Shown: positions 35,386-47,025 of the stretch, one piece after another | Layout of the letters: each line of letters begins with the position of its first letter | Position numbering within the stretch: the first letter of the stretch is position 1 | NCBI GenBank assembly: GCA_907165135.1 | Contig: OU015568.1 | Coordinates: 5,154,501 to 5,218,500 of the forward strand | Source: Oikopleura dioica | Taxonomy: Eukaryota > Chordata > Appendicularia > Copelata > Oikopleuridae | Length of the DNA: 64,000 nucleotides | Direction of reading: 5' to 3' | Program-made: the position numbers and the translations under genes | Notes under the pieces: generated by a model | Told to the model about the DNA's origin: nothing | Databases searched by the model: none | What the model saw: only the letters and a program-made list of their open reading frames with translations

Positions 35386-36577
35386 TTAGACACAATAATC
35401 AGGAGAGACCTCAAGAAGAACAGGAACCCAACTAAAACGAGTGCCGTGAATATATTCGGTCTTGACCAGTTCATCTCCTTCAAAGTCGAGTCGTTGAATT
35501 GGTGCTGGATTTTTAAATTCGCCGGCGACAATGAAAATTGAGTTTTTGATCATAATTGCGGATCCCGTGTTGTCAGCCTGAATTAAAATATAAATTTTCT
35601 GTTTTAAGAATAAAGCCGCTCCAGAAGCACTTTTAAAACCAATAAAGCTCTTCTCACTTCGTGAGGGGGTGAGTGTGGGCAAGTGCGGCAGCGTTAGAAA
35701 GACGCCAGCGCTGCTGAGTACGGCCCTCCACCTCATCTTTTTCTCGGGCTGGAGATCACTCTTGTCCGTAACCGACTATGACTCTTTACTTTTGAAATGA
35801 AAAAAATCTACCGTCCCATTTTCGAGCTACGAGTGTTCTTCTGGAGCGGCTATATCCTTGACATATTTTAACTTACGTATTGAAGATCCCCAATTTTATT
35901 CCAGTTGTTGTTTTGAAGAAGCCAAATTGCTGTTTGACTATAAGATTGATCATTTTCTCCTCCGGCAAGCAAAAGACTTCCACTTGGAAGGCCCATCAAA
36001 ATATGATATTGTATTTCGCTAAATATTTTTTGAAATTAATAATTCCTTCAAGAATACCTTGGGAAATCGGCTAAAGAGGACCAGCCTTCAGAATTAAGAG
36101 TTTCGACCCGATTACTATCTTGAGAGCCCCCAACAGTTGTTGGGTGCCCTTTGTAGAAACCTAGCTTGCCTCCGTTATGGGCAAATTTGGATGCATGTGT
36201 CGTAGCTGAAGTTTCTCCATCGAAAATTTCACATCTCTTCCCTTCGCCGTAATTAAAGCAAATAAGTGCTTTATCGCCATTTTCGATCGTCAGTGCTGCG
36301 GAAAGAATACTCATCCTATAGATCAATCTTGTCGACTGCTCTTCCCACTCGCAGCCAGTCAATTTCGCAATCTGTATTTAATTATTACAAAATTACTAAA
36401 CGTCATAACTTGTTGTTTCTCCGTTCTTCCACCAAAAACGAAGAGCTCGTTCTTAATAAGAGCATGACAAGCCCATTCTAGGTAGTCGTCGGAAGGACCT
36501 GTAATTGTTGCATCCGTCGATGTTGATCCATCGAGTGAGATTAAGAATGAGTCGTCCAAGTCATCGCCCATTATCAA
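35386..36577 (-). CDS. Kelch-type propeller protein, N-terminus possibly lost to a MITE
   Basis: Several exons on the minus strand encode kelch-like blades: ALIKNELFVFGGRTEKQQ, KLGFYKGHPTTVGGSQDSN, GSLLLAGGENDQSYS, IKNSIFIVAGEF, and a C-terminus SPDYCV with stop at 35386. The phrase YKG-PTTVGG is shared with the kelch gene at 47.5 kb. The first supported methionine is at 36577. Upstream, a Cys-containing segment (SSIGACCCSATGQT) runs to the edge of a hAT-like element at 36669, and no signal peptide is seen. The gene may be truncated or may use a distant first exon. Confidence 0.65.
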
Positions 36578-36668
36578 AAGGTACTTGGGAAATAATTAAA
36601 AGTTTGCGAATAGTTTGACCCGTTGCCGAGCAACAACAGGCCCCGATGCTTGAAATCGCACTGCTAAT

Positions 36669-37338
36669 CTAGGGTCGGCACCGACCCGACTAAAAACCCG
36701 ACCTGGTCGGAAATGGTCGGATTGATAGGGGCACCGACCGGACCGACCATTGATTATGACTTTTTGAATTGGTTGGTCTGTTTTTGGTCGGTTTAAACCT
36801 ACGCATTGTGCGATTTATTCAATTCTCTCCGGCGAAAGGAGAAAAAATCGACGGCGAGTCCGCGCTAAAGCTCTTGAAAATCTTACTTTTCAGGGCAAAT
36901 CTACTGTTACAGTAAAATGCTTCGATTCGAAAGCCTCGAGCGCTGTCTTTTGTCTGCTCTTTTTTCTTGGCACAATTTTGTGAACTATATTCTGAGTAGA
37001 CAGTTCCAATTGGTACCCGAATTTTCTCGTCTGGGATCAGGCTTATATCATATAAGTTATATGAAGTATGGTCAGATTAAATTATTTTCGCTTTCTGATT
37101 CAAAATCTTCAAAAAAAGTACTCTACAAGGAAAGCTTTTTGTGAAATTACAATTTTTTACTCTTTTAAAACTTCACTTTCGAGCTAATACTCGACAAAGC
37201 TTGATCCGATTTATGATTTATCCGAAGGACCGGCCAAAAAAAGCCGACCCGACCGACCAAACCGACCACGGATTCGGCCTCTTTTCACGGGGACCGACCA
37301 AACCGACCATGAAAAATGGTGGTCGGCGCCGACCCTTG
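36669..37338. mobile_element. Second hAT-like MITE, CTAGGGTCGGC ends
   Basis: The left end CTAGGGTCGGCACCGACC and the right end GGTCGGCGCCGACCCTTG are inverted repeats that share the CTAGGGTCGG start with the element at 33933. CTGCTAAT and CCGCTTAT flank it and match at 6 of 8 positions, consistent with an old 8-bp duplication. The inner ends carry ACCGACC tandem motifs. No coding capacity was seen. Confidence 0.75.
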
Positions 37339-37379
37339 CCGCTTATTGGCGCAGAAGACATACATATAATGTATTAACG

Positions 37380-37840
37380 CCTGCCGCTCGGACTGTTTTT
37401 TACCTTTTCATTCTCTTTCGAATTTGGAGCTTCGAGAAAAGATCTTTCGGAAACGCCGGTTTGATTTCGAATTTTTTGAGATTGAATATTTTCGTCCAAT
37501 ATATCGATTCTAAAGAAAAGATTGAACGAATTCTTTTCATTTTTCGTCCACAAATAGTATAAAGTTACTTGCCTTGTTTTTGATTCATCAAGGTCTTCCT
37601 CGGGTCTCTTCATTTCTTCCAAATCGTCATCTTGATTTTCGCATCTTTGGATTTTCGAAGCTCGAAGATTTCTATTTTCTTCCTTTAGCCGTCTGATTTC
37701 GTCATTTTTCTCAATCAACAAAGCAGTTTTTCTTTCGTTTTCTTCTTTGAAAGAATTTGCCTTCTTTCGCAAAGTGGAGATTTTTGAATCGCAGTCGTCA
37801 GCAGAATTGCAAATTTTTAAAATTTCCTCTGAGCTAAGCT
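37380..37840 (-). CDS. Coiled-coil gene fragment without a visible start
   Basis: A minus-strand frame encodes SSEEILKICNSADD, then charged heptads (RKKANSFKEENERKT, NDEIRRLKEENRNLR) and an acidic segment. A donor GTAACT near 37.57 kb can join in frame to a basic last exon. No ATG is present; the 5-prime side runs into the GAGCT repeat array, which may have replaced the first exon. Function unknown. Confidence 0.4.
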
Positions 37841-38040
37841 TGCTGAGCTGAGGTCGAAATTTAGCTGAGCTGGCCTCTTTCAAAAACAACTAAGCTGAGC
37901 TGAGCTTAGCTGTTTTTTTCAAAAAAATTGATCTTAGCTGAGCTGAGCTTGGGCTTTTCTGTAAATTGTTGAGCTGGCTTTATTCAAAAAAATTTAGCTG
38001 AGCTGAGCTATCTGAGCAAGCTCACAAAATTTGCAACTCT
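37815..38040. repeat. GAGCT tandem repeat, second copy
   Basis: About five units of GCTGAGCTGAGCT with TTTTTTCAAAAAAATT spacers, ending CACAAAATTTGCAACTCT. Same family as at 10.75-11.2 kb (opposite orientation) and 48.72-48.88 kb. Confidence 0.85.
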
Positions 38041-38159
38041 GGTCGTCAGAAAAATTGAAGCAGGGGCACTTGCTGATTTCTTCCTCAAAGGTTTTTCTTT
38101 TAGCGGTTTTTTTTTACTTTTTTTTTAATTAAGCTAATTAGTTTTCGTGTAAGTAAAAA

Positions 38160-38402
38160 TCAATTCCTGCAAATTTCTAGACAATCAATTGTTTTGCATC
38201 TTCTTTTGCATTTTTTCTCCATTTTTTCCGCGTTTCTGTTGCATCTTTTTGAGTTATTTTGGTACTTTGATCCTTCCGAGCTCTGACAAAAATCGCTGCA
38301 AGAAAACTCCTTCGAACAAACACTTCCGTAGTTCCTTTTCTCCCTCGACTGAGCAGCTATTCCGACAAGGAGGAGCCATATTCCAAAAATAATTGCCCTC
38401 AT
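38160..38402 (-). CDS. Small secreted Cys-rich peptide precursor
   Basis: An 80-residue single-exon frame. MRAIIFGIWLLLVGIAAQS is a signal peptide, followed at once by REKR, a furin-type site, and a mature region of about 57 residues with eight cysteines (SVCSKEFSCSDFC, KRCNRN, KKCKRRCKTIDCLEIC) and many lysines and arginines. Eight cysteines suggest four disulphides. Defence peptide, toxin-like peptide or hormone are all possible and no family was recognised. The reading frame is complete from ATG to TGA. Confidence 0.6.
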   Translation of the reverse strand: MRAIIFGIWLLLVGIAAQSREKRNYGSVCSKEFSCSDFCQSSEGSKYQNNSKRCNRNAEKMEKKCKRRCKTIDCLEICRN

Positions 38403-39170
38403 TTTTTTCTCTTATTTTTTCTGAGGAAGTATTGTTATTGAGCTTTCGCTGCCTCTTTTTCTGTTTGCACTCTCTTAATCGCGCTTTTGCAGAGGCAGTC
38501 TCGAACAAAACGTGATCAAGTTCACCCTCACGTTCTCGTTTCAGAATGTTTTTATTTAAGATTTATTTAAGATTAAGTCAAGATTTTCTCGATTCGATCC
38601 AGAGGCTGCGCTGAAGAAGAAGACACCGATCCATCCACTGATGAAATCACTCCTTCCCCCCTCAACCATCAGAAGATCCGAGAAACCTAAATGATGCAGA
38701 ACTTCTATGCAAATGCAAACAAACAATTCTACATCCAACAACCCCAATTTTTAGAAAATCAACTCTTCCAAATTCAAGTTTAGCCAGTTGAACCGAATAC
38801 GTAAACAAACGTCCAGGAACCGACTTGAGTGCCAACAACAAAGAGACAAAAAGCGGAAATATGCAGGATATCCTTCTCATTCTTAATTTTCTCGCAGAAA
38901 AGCTTATTTACTTTTGTTGAAAAGCAATTTCTCGCTGCGTTTGTTATTCCTTCTATGGACACAAAAATGATTCAGAAACCTTACTCGGCTGGGGGGGAGA
39001 GAAAAATTCTGTGGACAGAACCATTCTGTTTGAAACAGAACTATTCTGTGTCGTACCTTTTATTAATTCTGATACAGTTGTGGTCAAGATTAAAGATTTA
39101 GGATTAGCATATGACCCTGAATGAGACTTCATGACAATTTTTGTGAACAAATTTATTAGAATTACAAATT

Positions 39171-40578
39171 TCAAACAAGCTGGAGAATATTGAGCGCATC
39201 GGTTGTGTCTAAAACCCAGCATTTCGGGGTCAAGTGGTATCGTTCTTCCACAGCCGCGAATTCTTCACCACTGAAAGGAAAATGTTATCATTTTCATTGG
39301 TGCCTTTTCTTTACCCAATAAGAACAGAGGCAGTTCCATCTTCTTTAGGCACGACAACATAAGCGTTGTTGTTCATAAAAGCGCCGATGATACCCTTAAC
39401 TTTGTCGAATTCCTCGACTTGTCCATGTTCAACAGAAACCTAAAACTTTCACGCAACGAATTTCTAGAGCATCTAACCTCCAAATTCCTTTTGATCGTAT
39501 TGGAAATAATCGCAAAAGCTGGTCCTCCATGAATGTGTACGCGAGTGTGTTCATGAACTCCATTCCTAGAGACTATTATTTTTCTTCCAAAATAGAGACC
39601 TACCAGTTGCTTTTGATTTTCAAATCTCCAACGACAAATCCTTCTCCAGACTCTTCCATGTCTTTAACTTCGGTTTCGAGACCATTTTCAGCGCTGATGG
39701 TGATGGATTCTCCCTCAGGAGAGCGGATGTTGACCGATTTGATGAATTTATGTCCCTTTTCATTTTCGAACATTTGGGCGACCAGGGAGAGTCCGCTTGG
39801 ATCGGAAAAGAGGACTAGATCGTCGAGTGTTTCAGGATCGTAGTCGAAGCAAATTGGGGGCTGGCCAAGAGTTTCGACCATGAAATGAGGATCGGCTTGA
39901 GCATAACCACCAGCTCCCTACATAAAGATCAATTTTCCTCTTTGATTTCATGACTCACCGCATCATAGTTATTGTTCTGATTGTAGTTCTGGCTCGGCTG
40001 ATTGTAGTTCTGCTGATTGTACTGGTTGTTATAATTGTTGTTGTTGTAATTTCCCCACATTCGTTCTCCCTCTCCTGGTCCTTCCTCTCCGGCTTCATCG
40101 ACAACGACTTCCTGGATCTTTTCTAGTGTGGTGTCTTCGACAGTCGTTGTGGTCGTAAATGTTGTTGTCGTTGGTTCTTCCGTCGTTGTTGTTTTCTTCG
40201 TTGTGGCGCGCGTTGTTGGTCGAGGAGTTGGTCGAGTTGTCGGACGATTTTGTTGTTGAGGTCGGTTTTGGACGGGTGGACGATTTTGAGTCTGGCTAAC
40301 TGGGCGCTGACCTACTGGTCTTTGGCCGAATGGTCGCTGAGTTGGGCGCTGCTGCATAGTTGGCCGATTTTGGGAAGGGAAGCCTCCACTACTTGGTGCT
40401 CGCGCTCGGACATCTGGAGAATCAGGGCTAAAGAAAGGAGCTTCTTATGAAAATTATAGGCAAAATTATCGCTGCATAAAATTAATGAAGAGGCAATGCG
40501 TACTTACGCAAAGAAAATAGCACCCTGAGAAGCAACAGTAACAACCAGCGAGGAAAGAAGGCTCGAAGCGATCTTCAT
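39171..40578 (-). CDS. Secreted Pro/Thr/Asn-rich protein with ITI-heavy-chain-C-like domain
   Basis: Six exons (40578-40508, 40427-39959, 39917-39604, 39565-39478, 39439-39315, 39270-39171) join in frame to about 390 residues. The order is a signal peptide MKIASSLLSSLVVTVASQG; a Gln/Pro/Arg repeat segment (RPTQRPFGQRPVGQRPV); a Thr-rich stretch; an Asn/Tyr/Gln-rich segment (NYNNNNYNNQYNQQNYNQ); then a folded C-terminal domain starting GGYAQADPHFMV with PPICFDYDPETLDDLVLFSD, and ending CWVLDTTDALNILQLV. The DPHF-CF-D pattern resembles the C-terminal domain of inter-alpha-trypsin inhibitor heavy chains; this is moderate evidence only. Low-complexity N-termini like this suit a matrix or mucus protein. 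It is the intact counterpart of the pseudogene at 33.2-35.2 kb. Confidence 0.8.
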
Positions 40579-40814
40579 CCCTTTTCTTTATTCTCTGTCT
40601 TTTAAAAATGCGGAATAGCGTGGAGTTATTCTCTTAACTTCCCTAAAGAGAAAAATTCATGCGCGCCATTTTTCTATGATCCAAAAAAGGTCGATGCATA
40701 AAATAATATCCTCTGATTCATAATTTTCGTCAAGCTTTTAGAAATTTAAATAGATGCTGAGTTTGTTTGTACTATATTTACAAAAATGATAAAAACAGTG
40801 GTGGCAGTGGTGAT

Positions 40815-41082
40815 TTAGAAAATTTCTAGAGCATTTTTTGGGCGATAAATTGGAGTGCCAGCCTGGCTTGGGTTCAGGTCTTCTAGGGTCATGCGCACGG
40901 GCTCGCCGGGTTTGCGGGTGTCCAGGCCGGAAATGGTGTTCGTGGTGGAGGACTGACTCACTTAAGGAGGTTGAAAAACTGGGGAAGGAAATGTTCTCAC
41001 CCATTTGTTCACTTTTGTCTTTGAAGAAGCCGTACGACTGGTCACATTGCGATACTTTTTGGTTGTGTTTCTGGTTGTTCAT
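40815..41082 (-). CDS. Small protein of about 76 residues, downstream gene of an operon-like pair
   Basis: Two exons (41082-41001 and 40960-40815) join in frame. The product starts MNNQKHNQKVSQCDQSYGFF, continues EQMVSQSSTTNTISGLDTR and ends TPIYRPKNALEIF. It has no signal peptide or membrane segment. I do not recognise it. The ATG is 18 nt after the stop of the claudin-like gene on the same strand, and CTTCAG precedes it by 6 nt, so it is probably the second cistron of a polycistronic transcript resolved by trans-splicing. Confidence 0.7.
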
Positions 41083-41100
41083 CTTCCACTGAAGAGATTG
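41083..41100 (-). promoter_or_regulatory. Intercistronic region with trans-splice acceptor
   Basis: On the minus strand the 18 nt between the claudin-like stop and the next ATG read CAATCTCTTCAGTGGAAG. TCTCTTCAG is a good 3-prime splice site. There is no room for a promoter or poly(A) signal. Confidence 0.65.
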
Positions 41101-42627
41101 TCAGTCGATTTTCTTGATAAGAGAGACAAATAAGAAATTTTTACATTCAAAAACTTCTGGTTCTCCAGAAACAAGCATAAAAATTGATCTAAACTTACGC
41201 TTGTCCAAAGAAAATGCGTCAAAGACATCATAAATGAACTGTCTTGGACTTATTTCTTCCTAAAATTCGCTTGATTAAGTGTTTTCCCTTCTTTACATAC
41301 CCTTTCTCCTCCAACAGTACAAACAGGCTCAACAGTAACGAGCACTAGCGCGAAGAAAATCGCTAAAACTCCCCCAATCGCCAGGAAATATGCCTCTCCT
41401 GGATAGACCGTTGTGTAGTTGAAGTCGGTTATTTCTCCAGTCCCGAAGAAAGAGCTCAAGAAAGACGTCATAAGAAGAAGTGCTGATGCTCCAGAGCCAA
41501 GAGAGAGGCAGCACAAGCCGATCGCAAGACCTCTCAGATGAGAACGCAGAAATTTGAAGATGCAAGCCAGAAAAGATGAAATAAGGGAGATCATGAAAAA
41601 GCTGAAAATAAGCTTCAGTGGCCAATTTTTATATATCTTCGAGGTGTCATTATTCCAACTGTAGCAAATGAAATTCTTTTCTAAATCTTTTTCGTGGCTC
41701 AAAGCTTACAGTCATGCTCCCGTGGCCGCGTGGCCTAATGGATATGGCGTCTGACTTCGAATCAGGAAGTTGTGGGTTCGAGTCCCATCGTGGTCAAAAA
41801 ACTTTTTTTTCTTTCTTTCTAGAGCCCGAGCCTGAATAGATACAGTATTCCCACAAGCCAACGGAAGTTCTTGGCAGGAATTCTTCACAAGAAGCTGGAG
41901 AGTTCGAACAGTAACCAGCAGAGTTGCCGAAGGTTGGCTTTGAGGTGGAAATGGCGATGAGTGTGCAGGAGCCAAGGGAGAAAATAGCAAATAGAAAATT
42001 GATGAATGTCCAGGTTCCAGTTGAGTGAATTGATTCTCGATTGGCGTGAGAAAATAGACCTGAACGAGGTTGGAAAGAGAAAAAGGAGAAGAGTCTCTAC
42101 CAATAATGAACAAAACCGAAGATCCAGCAACAGCTAGCCAGAACGTAAAACAAAACTTGACAATCACAAAATGCGCCAAAACAGCAACAGGAATTGCCAG
42201 CATCGCCGTCACGCTGAAAAAGCTCGCTAAAATTGCGAAAAACGAGCATGTCGAAGCCGATTCTTTATTCAGCCGCACACAGGTCAGAAATCCAAAAACG
42301 GCGGAAATAACAATCGAAGCGCAGCCAATTTGAATCGGAATCGGGGAAGAGGAAGAATAGGCAGACCAGCTGGAGATCGAGTCGTTCGAGCGCTGGATTT
42401 TCCAGAGGGAAATTTTTAATGATTCTGAGGTTTCATTTGGGTCGGTGATTTCCAGAAGAGGGTGTAAGCAAAGACCGACAAGTAGTAAAGCGCATCCTGA
42501 AAATAGTCATTAGAGCCCCTTATTCAAGATAAAAGTATTTTGTCAATTTCATATTGTCTCCGTAAAACTTACCTATCCAAGAGAACAAGATAATTCCCAA
42601 CGACGAGAAAAGCTTTCTCCAACCCAT
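41101..42627 (-). CDS. Double claudin/PMP22-like protein with eight predicted membrane helices
   Basis: Exons run from ATG 42627 (MGWRKLFSSLGIILFSWIG) to stop 41101, splicing in frame through 42573, about 42.50-42.11, 42.06-41.82, 41.71-41.30 and 41.26-41.10 kb. Two successive sets of four hydrophobic segments are visible. The first begins ILFSWIGCALLLVGLCL and ends FWLAVAGSSVLFIIGLF. The second begins FINFLFAIFSLGSCTLIAIS, has an outside loop with SVGLWEYC and FICYSW, matching the claudin GLW-C-C signature, and ends FLAIGGVLAIFFALVLV. Claudin relatives normally have four helices, so this is an internal duplication or fusion. The intron around 41.71-41.81 kb holds tRNA-Arg on the other strand, and its donor (AAAA/GTTTTTT) is weak, so that join is the least certain. 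Confidence 0.7.
41724..41796 (+). tRNA. tRNA-Arg (anticodon TCG)
   Basis: A complete 73-nt cloverleaf. The acceptor stem GGCCGCG pairs with CGTGGTC. The D arm TGGCCTAATGGATATGGCG is the B-block partner of tRNA-Arg(TCG). The anticodon stem TCTGA/TCAGG encloses loop CTTCGAA, and the T arm is GTGGGTTCGAGTCCCAT. It reads CGA and, with modification, related Arg codons. A T run beginning at 41802 terminates Pol III. It lies antisense inside an intron of the double claudin-like gene. Confidence 0.95.
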
Positions 42628-43102
42628 TTTTCCTCCCTTTTTTCTTTTTAATAATTTTCAGGTCTCTTTTTCTCGTCTCTCAGAAGTAGTTTATCAAGCT
42701 GCCAAATGCACTTGCGCGCAGCAATAAACGATTATTGTTTCTGCTTTCTTCTCTCTCCGGTAGTTGTAAAATGCGATCACCTGCACGAGTAAATCCGATA
42801 TTCGGCGCCCACGGATCCATCCGCTGCCAAATCTGATCGAAATCCGAAAACGCGAAAACTTCGCGAAATCGAACAAAAGAAGCTGGAAAAAAACGAATAG
42901 GGTTGAATTTTAGCGCGGATTTTGTTGGTCATTTACGATTTTTTCTACATAAAAAATCAAAATTTTCAATTCTTTGAATATTCTTCTGATGAATTTAGAG
43001 TCATTTAGGAACACTGTGAGTTTTCTCTTCTGGAAAATTTCATGGGACTTAGACAGCTGTATTTTTCGCGTCATTTGACAGAAGATTTTGTTCTTGAAGA
43101 AA

Positions 43103-44190
43103 ATGTTGTTGAAAAGCGCTCTTTTCGCTTTTTCTTCGGCCCGTTTGATTAATATTCCTACCAGTGAGAACAACTTCATCGACTTTAGCGAGTACGAGTC
43201 CTTTATTGAAAACAAGGACGACTTCAATTTCGCCGTCTTCGCCGATGCGCAATTTGGCAAGTACGACAAAGAGGACTTAGATGGCGATGGAACAGATGTT
43301 TCTTACGACATCGAGAGAATCGAAGAAATGTGTCGGCAAATCAGCGCGATGCCCAGTTCCGAGAGACCTGCTTTCATCGTCAACTTGGGCGATATCGCTC
43401 ACGGTTTGCCACACGACGAAGGAGCCAGCAATCCTGGCTCGAATCCTGAACTCCGGCCATTCCAAGTTTCCGAATACATGGACGCAATGCGCTCTTGCCC
43501 AAAGGACATCCCACAATTCGCCGTCAGTGGCAACCGCGATGACGGAAACGAAAAATACAAGGCAAATGACATGCTTGGCTTTGAAAAACTGTTTCACGAG
43601 AAAAACTTTTGGTTCAAAGCTGGGAACCGCTATTTTATCGGACTCGAAACTCAAGTTTACTTTCTGGTAAACGGATTTGCCCAGACTAGGCTTCGAGAAC
43701 AGGAGCACTTTATCATGAATACTCTTAATTTGCTCCCTAGCGACGCGCCAAAGACTGTTTTCATGCACAAAGGTATTTCTTCGCTTATTTTTCTTCCCTT
43801 TCATCTCTTTTTCTAGCGCTTTATATCGAAAACCCAGAAGAAATTGAAGCTTCCGAATTGAAAGAAAAATCTATCCCGATCGCTTACAGAAACCAACTTC
43901 TTTCCCAATTCTCAGAAAACGGTGTCGATTCGGTTTTCTCCGGCCACACTCATTTCGAAAACGTTCCACCAGCTTATGGCCCGGTTCAGCAATATGTAAT
44001 GACTTCCATTTCAAGCCAGAACTCTTGGAATTCAAAGGAATACTGGGGTCCGAACGGAGAAAGGATGGCTTATGGTGACTGTACTCCGAGTTTTTATATG
44101 GTCAATGCAAAGGCAGAACGAGTTACTGTAACAGCGAAAAGAGTTGATGGGAAGAGTGGATCAATTCCCGTCTGTAAACATCCAAAATAA
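43103..44190 (+). CDS. Secreted CPPED1-like calcineurin-type metallophosphoesterase with altered GNH motif
   Basis: Two exons (43103-43772, 43817-44190) give about 347 residues. After a short hydrophobic N-terminus (MLLKSALFAFSSARL) come the metallophosphoesterase motifs FAVFADAQFG, VNLGDIAH, AVSGNRDDGN and DSVFSGHTHFEN. Order and spacing fit the CPPED1 branch (D-Q, GD, GNH, GHxH). In this branch the third motif is GNHD, with the histidine acting at the metal centre; here it is GNRD, so catalysis may be lost or altered. The N-terminal hydrophobic stretch suggests secretion, unlike the cytosolic vertebrate enzyme. The ATG at 43103 is the first methionine in frame. Confidence 0.85.
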
Positions 44191-44474
44191 ATCAATTTAT
44201 TCATCATAAAGGTTCAATCTTGAATAATCGCATTACTTCGAGGCGACTCATAAATCTACTCATAAGCTGATGAAAATTATAAATAATTGAAAAGTTGCAA
44301 ATTTAATAAACACAATTTCAGCAAGAGAATTTTTGAACTTGATTTTGTCTCTAGATTATTTTTTTATTGTGATTACAGAAAGTTAATTAGCCAGTTCTCG
44401 GCAGCGAAAAAGCCAGCAGCGCCAGACTCATTTATTTCATTTATTTTCAATTATCAGATTACCAACAAAAAAAA

Positions 44475-46129
<1,655 letters not shown>

Positions 46130-46614
46130 TTCAAAGCCGATGCCCTTATCTCTAGATGTAACGGTAGGATGGGTTGATTTTTCTACCGTTACACCTACTT
46201 ATCTCTGCTTTTTTCTCCATTCCCTGCTCTTCAAAATACACTAGCAACACATTCAGACAAAACAACCTCTTTTCCATTCATTCTATCACAAAATCGACGC
46301 AGTTTTACTAGCGATAAGATTTCGTAAATCCGCTCTAAAATTCCTTCTCAAATTTGCTCTTTTGAAGTTTGAGAATCTTTGACTCGAGTACTCATCTTTC
46401 TATTTGCATTTCGAAGCTACGTCAGCTGTTCTTTTGTACTTACAGTGCGCTGTCGTGTAGTAACATACAGTCAGGTGGCTTCTCTGACGCGCGGTATTTA
46501 CGCAAGTATCGCTTCTAAAGGACAAAAGGGGCAATAATTGCTTCAAGTAAATATACTCGCCAATATAACCTTCATGTTTCCATTTTTCTCAAGAACTAAA
46601 AAACTTTCAAAAAG

Positions 46615-46964
46615 ATGATCGAGATCAAAAATTACGGAGAGCTAGAAAAGCTGATCGAAAAAGAAGAAGTTGTTATTGGCGTCTGTCTGGCAGACTGGAG
46701 CAGATTGTGCAGAAATATCAAAAAGGAGCTGCCAGAGATTGCGAAAAAATACGAAAACATCAAATTTGGTGAGGCACTTTTCCCCTTCTTCCAGTTCTAG
46801 CGCTCTTTTTAGCCGCGATAAACGATAATGCTTACGACATCAGAAAGAAGTACTCGATCGCCTCTTTTCCTACTTGGCTGATTTTCAAAAACTCGAAGCT
46901 GATTTCGGAAATTTCGACTTCAAGCGAACATATTCTTCAATCGCGAATTTCTGCTGTTCTATAA
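46615..46964 (+). CDS. Thioredoxin-fold protein with incomplete redox motif
   Basis: Two exons (46615 to about 46767, and 46814-46964) give about 100 residues, a typical thioredoxin length. MIEIKNYGELEKLIEKEEV is the first beta-alpha unit. LADWSRLCRNI occupies the place of WCGPC, so the first redox cysteine is Ser and only the second remains. YSIASFPTWLIF contains the conserved cis-proline strand. Without the attacking cysteine a normal disulphide reductase cycle is unlikely; a structural or chaperone role, or glutathione-dependent chemistry, is possible. The acceptor used is uncertain between two AG sites in the short intron. Confidence 0.75.
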
Positions 46965-47025
46965 AAACGACTTTTTTCTGTAAATTAATGATAATCTAAT
47001 TCAAGCATGTCCCAACGGTTTATTT

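Noticed and set aside
43277-43804. 175-codon minus-strand open frame
   Set aside because: It is the antisense shadow of the CPPED1-like gene, whose motifs are unmistakable.
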